Origin: Antedon mediterranea
Lineage: Eukaryota > Echinodermata > Crinoidea > Comatulida > Antedonidae
Length of the DNA: 64,000 bases
Direction: 5' to 3'
Assembly (NCBI RefSeq): GCF_964355755.1
Contig: NC_092672.1
Coordinates: 18,098,501-18,162,500 of the forward strand
Positions 34,901 through 46,900 of this stretch are shown here, piece after piece. The translations under genes were made by a program, and so were the position numbers. The notes below the pieces were generated by a model. It did not search any database, had not been told where the DNA came from, and was given only the letters and a program-made list of their open reading frames with translations. Every line of letters starts with the position of its first letter. Position 1 is the stretch's first letter.

Positions 34901-37900
34901 TACTTCTTAAATTATGACCATGGTTGAAATCAGCAGTGTTAAATAAATTCATCATGGGAGAAGGAAGATTGTTAGAAAAATATTGAAAGACAAAAGAGGC
35001 ACTTTGCAATTTATGCACCTAACTTAAGTTCATAAAATAAAGGTTCAAATGGAGTAATGCGAGACGTAAAAGTAATATTTTTAATAGCACGCTTAATCAG
35101 CTTATTAAGTTTATCAAGATGAGATAGATAGTCAGCAGCCCAAATTATGTTACAATAATGAAGATGAGGTAAAATTAAAGAATTATATAATGAAAAAAAG
35201 AATATGCTGGGGAAAAGTGTGCTTAAGATTATTTATAATCCCAATTGTTTAGAAATTTTATTTGCAATATGATTTTGATGACTGGTCCATCTCAAGTTTT
35301 CCTGGATTAAAACACCAAGGAACAAAGTCTCTGACGTTTGTTTAATGTTATCTCCATTAATAAATATATTGTAATTTGTGAGGTCTAACGATTGACGTGT
35401 ATGAAAAAGAATGTAATTGGTTTTCATGGATTTTATAAGGAGTTTATTTGAGATTATATATTTGACAATTCATTATCTATATATAAATTTACGTAAGGGC
35501 AAAATTCGATAAATCGCGCGTTATTTCGAGAATGTTTACTCGATGGTATATCAAGTTGGTTCATACTGTTGGTACTGATTTTAACCACCTGATGTAACCC
35601 TGTTTACTAATTAAATTGAGTTCGGTAATTAGTTATTGACGATTAAAACGAATTTAGGTTCAACGATTTGCCCCAAATAGGGGTGTTTTCTGATCGTGGT
35701 ATACACTGTCTAATGGATGTCAATTTGAAAAATACCCGCATACAATAAAACGAGGACACTTCGCATTTTCGTATCTCCTCCTACGATAATTGTTTTTAAT
35801 AGCTGAAAACCGGTTGAACAGCTAGAGTACAGCGTCATAATGTTGAAGACAGGCCGATTTTCCTTAAAAAATGCTATTTTGATACATTTAATATAGGTTT
35901 ATACAAATGTATTGATTTGCGATGAATGGAACATTCCAATCTCTGTTCCACAAGTGTCTATTCCCTCAGGCGTCGTAAAGGCAAGTACTGTATACTCATA
36001 ACAGAAATTCGATCCATTTTTTTTCAATCTGTGCTCCAGAGGTTGGATATAGATTTTTTTTAACGTATAATGAGCTAGCGTTTTCAGTCGCCGTTTATTA
36101 TGTACAAATCTTTATTATTGCAGTTAAACCACCCCGGGAACCACCCACATCATCACCCTTCCCTCACTGGCATGAGTGGCGTTGTAAAGCCAGTAGAGGA
36201 TAGGCCTACGGTGGTACGAAGGATCAACAACAACTTTGGTGGGTAGGGTAGGAACCAACTTAAGTATGAATTGGCTCTATAAACAATTGAAAACTATTAG
36301 GCCTACTAATTAAGTTGAGTTAGAAAATTTAATATTTATTAACGATTAAATCGAATTTATGATTTGCCCCGAATAGAGGTGGTTTTCACAAATTGTTTAA
36401 CATTATAATAGTAATTACATCGTAATGTTTTACTGTGTTTAGTGGTATATTATTTTGTAAAACATGAAAACAATTAATATTTCGTTACTAAATGGATAAA
36501 GAATATATTTAAAAATTGTTACTCTTTGCACCCATCCTCTTCCATATCCCTCAACCATAATGTTACATACAAAACACAAATTAAGTTTGTTTAAATTTGA
36601 CTTAAACAATTGGTCTCATTTTGTGACAAGTTTCTCTTTCGGAAGTAATTCCCAGGGTGCTAATTTTAGTTGAGTACATAAATCACAGTGTCTATTTATT
36701 CGTTCCTGTAAACGACATGTATTATTGTCCTGCATTATTGTACATTTGAAATCGCCAGTTTTTTAACGTTGAAATTATTATGTATTTGAGAACCATCTGT
36801 GGGCACGACCTAGATGGTACGCGAGCGAAGCGAGCGTACCATCTAGTAATAATAATTACAATAAAACATTTAAATCTGAATGAGAAAAAAAGAGTGTAGT
36901 GTCATCAGCAAAGGAGATGACATGTAGGGTGTAACTAACTCTGGATAAGTCATTTACGTAAAGGGTCATTCCATACCAAATCACCCAAAAAAAATGACAT
37001 TTTAAACCCTACTTTCTTCAAATTTGTTCAAATTTGGTTTTTGGGTTATTTTTAGCCAAAAAAACCCGAAATTTTTAATTTGAGCGCCATACGACCAACG
37101 GTTCGCGCTACGTGCCGGCGTTTCTTTGCAATTTTTAAATTACCGTATCTCCATAATGTGTGGACCGATTTTGTTGTGACAGTTATCTTTGGAAAGCTAA
37201 TTGTTAAATCTATCTATCCAAATCTTACTTTTGAGATAGAACTATTTAAAAGATTTATAACTTATTCTATTCCATTTGACCTAGGATTTGACCTTGTGGG
37301 ACAAATTTTTTTTAGATGAAATTTTGTGAAAATTATCTCCTACATGATATTTACATAATATAAAAAATGTCTTTCTAACTGGTTTATTGCAGATAGATTA
37401 ACGGTGAACACCAAAAAAACAAATTATATTGTATTTACTAATATAAATGTAAAAATTGACACATAAATCTAAATTTACTAATTAATACTGATATTATAGA
37501 ACGAGTAAATCAAAGTTTCTTGGTGTTCATCAAGATGAAAAAGTATCATTTGCATATCATGTAAATTCAAGTTTCAACAGCTATAGGCACCATGAATAAA
37601 ATAAAACACATACTCCCATAAGAACTCAAATTAAAAATATACAACTCTCTCATATTACCTAACATAGCCATAACACTATAGAGATCTACTAATCAAACTA
37701 TTTTAAATCTTCTTTATATATTTACAAAAGAAAGCACTTAGAATTGTTTGCATCAATCCTTTCATCATCCTTCTTTACCACTCATTTCCCGCACACAAAC
37801 ATTATAATATATTAACGCTACTAAATTTTTTGCATATTCTAAGCCACTGAATGGTACGTGCTCACGATAGGCTATTTCACTTTCCTGACTGTGCTAAAAT

Positions 37901-40900
37901 AAAATCTAGTTGAAGGCTGAACTCCCTCAAGTTGTCTTATATCTACTTTCAAGATACTATAGTACAGTAGCTAACTCAAGGTCAAATAATCATTTTTGTT
38001 GCAACAAAAGGTTGCACAGCAATAAATGGTTAAATGGCATTCTAACACACAATCACACAATTTAACTCGTTATTTAAAATTTGCCATCTTTTTGCTAGTA
38101 AAAAATAGGAATAATTCATTCACACTGTTTTTAATCAGTTAATTTAGTTTTAGTAATTGATACACATTTCATTTCTTTACCATGATCTTCTTTATATTCC
38201 TCCAGTTCCTGCTGATAAGTTTCATCAAGTGACATCCGTGTGTGCTGTTCACTTTCAAGTTGATTCTTCAAAAAAGATATTTCATTTCTAAGTTTTTGAC
38301 TTTCTTGTTCAAATGACACTTTCATTTTAACAACATCTTCTCTGTACCTAGTTATTACAGCTTGGCATTCCTGTAAACAATGATAGTATCAGATGATGTG
38401 ATTCAAAATCTAATAACGTTATTATTTTATGTAAACACTTGCTAGTTCAATCTATAGATTTAGATTCAATTCCTGTGTATGTATATAACACCTAACAAAT
38501 TCCTGTCGTTTAATTGGACGATTGTGGGTCACATGGTGTGCAATAGTACGCACTATTAAACGGTCCTTATCACGATGGCAGTACATTTTTGGAGAGATAT
38601 ATGTACCAATTTAGACCAAAAAAATCATTTAAATTAGCTTTAGATCGTTTGTATGATTTTGATTAATTAATGGGAACATCTCTACAAGACAGAATTAGCC
38701 CAGTTGTCCAAGGTTCGTAATGGTATTGATGCCTTTCTAGTAGCCTAACTAGGCATATTGGTATTACGCTAGACTAAAGCGCCTAGGCCTAGCCTAAGAT
38801 TGTTTGGTCGTTTATTGACATAATTAACACTACAGTAGGTGTGTTTATAAAATCCAAATAAATATAATATTTATAATATTATAAACAAAGCAAATAAATT
38901 TTACTGTTTCAACATGAATAAAATGTAGGCCTAGGCCTACCTTTTATTCAATCTGATTAAAAGGACAGGAATCTATTTAGATGTTACATAAAACTGTGGT
39001 TTTCAAACCTCTGTTGTCTTTGGCATTTGGAAACCATCTTTATTAGCAATTGATGCATGCTTAGCATGTTTTCCAACAAGGTCTTTGTTCTCTTCCTGTA
39101 GTCTTGTAACCTGTACATAATCAATGAAACAATGCATTACAAACAAGAAGGATAGCACAAATGCCTGTAAAGAATCAATTGGCATAGACTTGTGTTGTCA
39201 GACCTGTAGGGCCTAGTACTTGAGGATTCGGATCACGATGAATTTTTCGAGCCGCCGCTTTAGCCAGCTATATCCCCAGAGGACTACTCATTTAGAGCTA
39301 TAACAAGGAAAAGCTTATTATCTACAGCTGACATTTTCAGTATTTTGTAAACTCGACTAATTGATAGCTCCAAGCTGTGGGACCCAAAAAATGTCTGTGA
39401 AAAGAGAGTCTATGGCTCACGGTTGAACGATAGTTTTTGGTGTTGCATAATTATAATAAACTTGACAGCAAGCTAGCTGGTGAATAGAACTATTGAATAT
39501 CGCTTTGACCATTGATTGGAATGTGATACAAAATCAGCCAATCAAATAGGATATAATAATGACTATTTTGTACTTACCTCTTGGTAAATTTGTTCCCTTG
39601 ATTGCATAAACATTTGCTACAAGACAAGACAAGATAATCAAATATGTTTCCTATACTGCTCTTACAAAAAACATCTAGGCTGGATATAATCACAACCAAC
39701 AACTCCCTACAAGATTAGACAGTTGCACTAACCAAGAAAGTGTATGTGAGGTATATACTTGGAATATGATAATCGGAGGTAGGTTACCACACCTATTTGG
39801 TTATGTTGCTTTGTAATTTCCTGTCAGCTAGTGACTCCCATACCTTATTGTTTGTTTTATATTTTGTAAATGTATCTTATTTGCCAGAATAAATACAATG
39901 TATTCAAAAAATCAAAAAATAACATAAGGCGTAAATACTAAGTCTACCAGATAGTAACAATAGTGAATAAAGCCGCAAAAGAAATAGTGTAGCATTCATT
40001 TAAATAGTAAGAACAATTCTAGGTTATTAGACAAAGTACATTCACACTAACTGATTTTAGTTTTAGCTTTTTTATACATTTTATCTATTTTTACTCACTG
40101 TAAAGAAGTCAGTGATACCAAGTATTCAAGGACTAGTTCCTTGTTCATGCATCACTGATCATGTTTTTGAATAAAAGAAATTTGTTGTTGTAGGCCTATC
40201 ATTATGCTTTACAATGTGTTGTATGGGAGTGGGATTTGACAGTGCATTCAATCTTGATGAATATAATCTATTTGAGTAATAAATTCATAATTATTACCAG
40301 TTGATCACGAACTTCATTATTAGTGCGCAGAAAGTCTTGACGAAGATGAGACAAGAAGTCTTCGGACTCTTGATTCTTATAGGTTAAAGAACGAATCTAA
40401 GACAAATTACACAAACAAAAATTATGATTTAAGAACACTTGTTTATATAAACACAAAAAATATACAGTATTTGCATTAAATGTGATAGAGTTATAGGCGG
40501 ATCCAAGGGGGATGGGTTGTACAGCATCCTCAGCCACCGACCCCTGGGATTATACTGTATTTCTTAAAATTAGTTTGGAGATAATACAGTATTCAGATGA
40601 GTATGTGTGTCATGTATTATGAAATACTCCAAACATAAGTTATAGCACACAATTTTATTATCACCAGTATTGTTGCAATACTACTATATTAACAATGCTA
40701 CTTCAACTTTTTTTTAAACCACAACGACATCGCCGCCGTCACCAGTCTATAATAAGTGACAGCGATGTAGCATTACTTGCCATCAACAACGTTTTTTTCG
40801 CGTCACTCAAATAAATTTTTAAACAAGATTTCCGTTAGGAGGCTTATTAATTGTACAGACGAGTAGTTGTAAATCGCGTTATCTGTAAATGTACACGCGC

Positions 40901-43900
40901 ACAACTAAAGACAATTTATTTTATGAATAGACATGTGCAGCAATTGTAATTAAGCTTGGTTGCCACTAGAGACGCAACACAAGGACGTAACGCAATGTAA
41001 GTTAGTTTGAATAATTCATCGCTTGTCATTGGTCAACACGCTTGTGTTGCATTTACATCCTTGCGTTATGTCCTAGTGGGAACCAAGCTTTACGAACAAA
41101 TAAACAAACTGCGCATGTGTACAGATGCAAATATCGCACAATAACAAACATGCTGCCTGAACATTCAGACGTCGTCGTAGTTCGTTTGTGGTGTGTGTTA
41201 CGAGGTTTTCGCGAGTAAAACGCCGACCATACATGACTCAGCCGTTGCATAGTCAACTATTGAGTAGGCCTCCAATGGATGTGGCGACTGGTATCGAGTC
41301 AGGACGGTGAGGCTGCAGTGGATAGGCTGCAGTGGATAGGCCTAACATTTTTTAATGCGGTCATATTTTATTTCTTTTTTAAATAGCAAATTTTGAATAA
41401 ATAAAAATAAAAACAATACAAGACAACAACCTACATATTTATTTGATGTATCCATTTTCATGGTAACTCACCTGTGTCTGTGACTCACCTGTGTCTGTGA
41501 CTCACCTGTGTCTGTGACTCACCTGTGTCTGTGACTCACCTGCGTCTGTGACTCACCTGCGTCTGTGACTCACCTGCGTCTGTGACTCACCTGTGTCTGT
41601 GACTCACCTGTGTCTGTGACTCACCTGTGTCTGTGACTCACCTGTGTCTGTGACTCACCTGTGTCTGTGACTCACCTGTGTCTGTGACTCACCTGTGTCT
41701 GTGACTCACCTGTGTCTGTGACTCACCTGTGTCTGTGACTCACCTGTGTCTGTGACTCACCTGTGTCTGTGACTCACCTGTGTCTGTGACTCACCTGTGT
41801 CTGTGACTCACCTGTGTCTGTGACTCACCTGTGTCTGTGACTCACCTGTGTCTGTGCATCTTCTGCAGCATTCTTTAAAGATTCTTCTAACTCACATCTT
41901 TGTTTCATCTCCTTTCTTACTTTTTCTTGTTGTTGTCGTACATCCTAAAATAAATAATAAAAACATGAATCTTTGAATTTAAGGCCACTCTCAGTGTGCC
42001 AACACTAACAGCTCACTAAAAAGTTCCACTTATTACAATAAGTCAGAGCGCTGTATAGTGTAACAAATAATTATCCAATCAGATTCTTTGAAAGCACTCG
42101 CGTACTGAAGCCGTTTAGTATGTGTCCGATAGAACGTGATCATAGTTTGCGGCAATTTTTTTATTGAGCAAAGTGTTATTCGTGCCAGTTGAATGGTTAG
42201 TTTACACACTTTGTGCTATCAGTTGTCACAATTGCTATATCTGAGAGCAATGTGATGTGCATGTGAACAAGGTATAGCATTATTTCCAAACACTTTTTGT
42301 AATTCCAAACTAAATTTTGAAAATTAAATTGTTTTTTGATGGAATTATCAACACTAAACACTTTGTGTACTTAGTATGATAAGCACTGTGTAGATGATTA
42401 AAAACACACTCTGGGAATCATAAAAATGTTATTCTTTATTTTAAAATATCCAGAACATCAGCCACAAACAGGCTGGTAGAAACTTATAGATTGTTCACCA
42501 TCTGTAAAGCCGCAACTTGTTCCTTGAATGCAATCTCCACTGACTGCACTTTTTGCAACTGTTGCTCATAATTCACACACATGTCACAGGGTCTTCCAAG
42601 TTTCTCTCTTGATTGTCGAACCTAAATAAAAAAACTTCAGGGTTATCCATACTATTAACTTCTCTACCAAATATAGTCCATTTTAAGAGAAAATTAATCG
42701 GTTAATTGTAAAATTATGACATTATACTGGGATATTTGGTATTTACAGTATGACATTGGCAGTGCAAGGAATACAGACTTATTATCAATAGTGAGGAATT
42801 AGACTAAAATTCTACTAGAGGGAATTTTGGAAATTGGCTTTGTTACAAATAAGATTCTTTCTTTACCTGTTCTTGAAATTGAATCCACTCTTTCTCGCTA
42901 ACAATTCTCTGACCAGATGACACCTTCATAAACTCAGAGGGCGCTGTAACACTTGCTACAACAGAACGCATTCTTTCACCCTCTGGAGTTTCACCTGTGT
43001 GATAAATTGATGTATATAAGATAATATTTTTCAAAAAAATGTAATATATAATATTATGGCAACTGGAATAGAATTTTTTTCATTTATCATCTTTCTCTAA
43101 AAATGCTCATATAAATTATTTACCTACAGTCACAATAATTTATACTATAGAGACTGAAGTAATAGACAGCACAGTAATTTGCTGTTGTAAGGCAATATTC
43201 CCAGATCATTTTTCAAGAAAAAAAATGATATTCTTAAGATTTATTTAAAGGTTTCTAACAAATTTTATGCACACAACAATTATACAATGATTATGATTGA
43301 ACTTTAAAAGTGTAAACTAAAAACTCTACTAATACACTTAGTCTAGATTATTAGCTATTGATTATGTAACATTTATTCAAATATGGCAACAAATAATGTC
43401 TATGCAGAGATGATTGTTCTACAAAAATGTCATTGTAAACATTGTTTAAATCGCCGTTCCGCAACCTATGGGTCGCAATCTTGCGAAATCATCTCCGATG
43501 TTGAATTTTTATCAATTATAGTTTATACACTACTGATCTAGATGTGAAACTCTACAAAACTGATTACAGTATTTTCCCTGTGTTGATGCGAGTAGCGTAA
43601 ATTGGGAACTGATGAGGGCACATGGAGGTTTTTGGTGCATAGTTTGTTGTTACAAGTGGTGAATTCTCCTTTAGAACAAGGAATTAATCACCTAAGTTGG
43701 TTCTACGCCAATAGATTTATGTAGAACCTTTGATGTTGTCGAAGGCTTTTGAAGTTTTGCTTTTACCTACTTGTACAATGTACCGGTGGTGGAAACTTCT
43801 ACTATTGATTTATTATCTGTTTGTTTTAATTTAATATCTTAATTTCTTAAACACAGGGGCGGTCGCAAAACTATTTAAGCGGTTGCCCAAGAGTCCAGGG

Positions 43901-46900
43901 CCATTATATAACGTGTGGTGGAGCCTGTGGCGAAGTGATTTTCGTTAAATGAAACCTCTAGATGGCCGTAAAATGTACTCTACGCTACCAAACAGCAATA
44001 CCATCGTATCCCGCCTATTTTTTCCACCGGTAAAAGGATAACATTTTGTTGAAGCTGCTGCTATAAATATATTGAGCAAAACATTGAATTGTATTATTTT
44101 GAAATAAATGCTAAATAAGTCAGTAAAACCACAATTTTCATTTTATGATGATGATTTCATATGACAGGGTTTTCCACGAACAAAATGTGTAGTGGCCTTT
44201 CATACCTTCTCATGATGCACACAAGAAATCCAAACAGTCAGAAATTCATTCTGAGCATGTTCAGAAACATATCTACAAAAAAAAAAAAAGCCCACCGCCG
44301 GTAAATTAATATTACGCTGTATTCTGTCAATTTAAATATAAGCTCTTCCAACCCTGGACTTCTATAACGGGATGGGATTTAAATTTTAATTTAGTGGCAG
44401 AAAAAACATTTTGTATGTAATTAGGGGCCATAGCTAAATGATATAGCGATAATAGCGATTTTGTTGAGGCCATAGACAGGGGGAGGGGGAGGGTTCTGGT
44501 TCGGGAGGAGGGTTCTGGTTTGGGAGAAAATCCTCTTTTTTTTTTATAGCGAATCCCCCCCCCCCCCCGCCCCCTATATAGGGCTATATATGGGAGTGTC
44601 ATTTCCGGTTACTTACTTACAATTATCTATCATAAATTAAACGTGCGAGAGTACCATTTCCGGTCACAGGGGTGTCATTTTTCATGAATTTTACCAGTGA
44701 GAGTACCACTTCCATCCATCTAGCGTTAACATTTAACTAAAATTTGCTTCGCCACAGGCCACACCATATGGGGGTTGGGCGGTGTGTGGCTCAAATACCT
44801 GTTGGGCCCCGAAAATAAAAATATAATCATGGGGTCGTGTTCAAAAAAGGTTGCGGAATGCAGGTTTAAGTGACTCCTAAGCCTGCTGAATGGTTTTCAT
44901 AGATGAATAGTGGCATAACGACTATGAGCACTCACTGGCTAAATCCAGGGACCCCAGTTCTTAAGGGGTCCCAGAACATAGCACTTTGGAATGCTAAACT
45001 AGGGGGCCTGTGTTATGTCACTGTAATGATATGCTTCCACTACCTACTGGGTATCAACATATTATTATTGGATTTATAATGCATATAATGTATCATAATT
45101 CTGCATGTATTTTATTGGTTTGTAAATTTCTATATTGAGATAAATAAATCAAACACTACTATTATTAATTTGGTGGTTTGGTTTTTCTACACTTTTTTCA
45201 ATACTTACTAAGTATGGCCCTTTCCTGTGCTTCAGTAAGACTATAGCTAGATGCAATTGACTGGGTGTCTGCATTTATTCCACTATCTGAGAAGTCCATT
45301 TGATTGTGTGACACTGGTGTATCGATGTCAGGAACATCTGATATACTCCTACCGTAGTTCCTGGAGCCTTCTGATCCACTGGTCGATTGTAGAAAGCTAT
45401 CTTCAGAAGTTATACTAGTTCCTTCAGGAGTTTGGTAATGATCATTAGATGATGGAATTCCTACTGGTGAACTAACACCTCTTTTCAAAATCTTGTCTCC
45501 ATTAATCTTGAATAAAAAAAAAAATATTTGGTACAATAAAAAATGTTAAACTAGATTTTAACTAATTACTTTGACAAGTTAGTTATCCGCACAATAACAG
45601 ACCCCGTATGCACGCATGTTAGCAAATGAGCACAGAAAAAGACTATGCCATTATGACCTGAATAAAATAATAATATGTTCTAAGTGCTGAATTCCACCAT
45701 TTTAAATCCACAGAAAGTTGACCCTTGATTTTCTAAATTTTCATCAAGTGTCACTAAAAGAATACTTTTGGTTTTTAATCTATGATCAATCATTGAAAAA
45801 CATAAAATCATGTACAAGTTATGTTGTGCAAGTCTGAGTACGTCATTGAAAAATAGGTGGTGCACAACCTTAGGTGAATGTCAATATGTTGCAAAAGTGA
45901 AATGACATAAAAAATCGAGAGAAAAAAACATGATTTTCATACTCCGTGTGCACCATACACATAAAATGTCATGATTCGTGTAGAAAGTTGATTAGAAAGA
46001 AATTTAGTTTGTTAAAGTTAGATAATTAGTTATTGACAATTAAAACTAATTTAGGTTCAACGATTTGCCCCAAATAGACATGTTTTCCAAACGTGATATA
46101 CAATGTCTAATGGATGTCGATGCTAAAAAATACCTGCACTCAATAATACGAGAATGCTTCGAATCATTGAACCTATCTCCTTCTACAATAATTGTTTTAA
46201 TAGCTGAAAACCAGTTAAACAGCTCGAGTACAGCATCATAATGTGGAAGACAAACCAACTTTACTTTAAAAATGATGATGATGGAATATTCCAATCTCTC
46301 TTAGAAGTGTCAATTCCCACAGACGTAATAAACCATGAGTGCAAAACAAAAACCACTACTCATAACAGAAATTCAAACTAGTTTTTATTAATCTGTGACT
46401 CGAATGCAGAGGTGGGACGTCAGGTCATCTTTTACGAAATTTGAGCTGTTTTTTCGATCGGCGTCTATATATTCAACTTTTATTACTGCAGTTTCACCAC
46501 CACCACCTAGCCCTGTCTGATGCACATAGCGTTGTAAAGCTGTTTTGAAGGGACGTAAAGTTTTATTCCTATTCCTAGAGTATTAAAGGACAAATTTCAG
46601 TAAATCGCACAAAACTTTGTCCTCAACGGTTTAGAAAGTATGGGTTCATACTCTCTGTAGTGTATTGTGCCATCAATTGAAAACCAGTATTGAGGCCTAC
46701 TAATCAAGTTGTGTTAAATAATTAAAGCTAATTTAGGGTTAAAGGATTTGCTCCGAATAGGTGTTTTTCACAAACTGATTTACATTATGAAATAATAGTA
46801 TGTTAACTTGGTCCCATTTCTTTTTGTACCCAACTTTATTTTGGCTAGGATCTATCAACGCATTTTTTTTCTGTAATGCAATGTGTACATATTTATGTAA

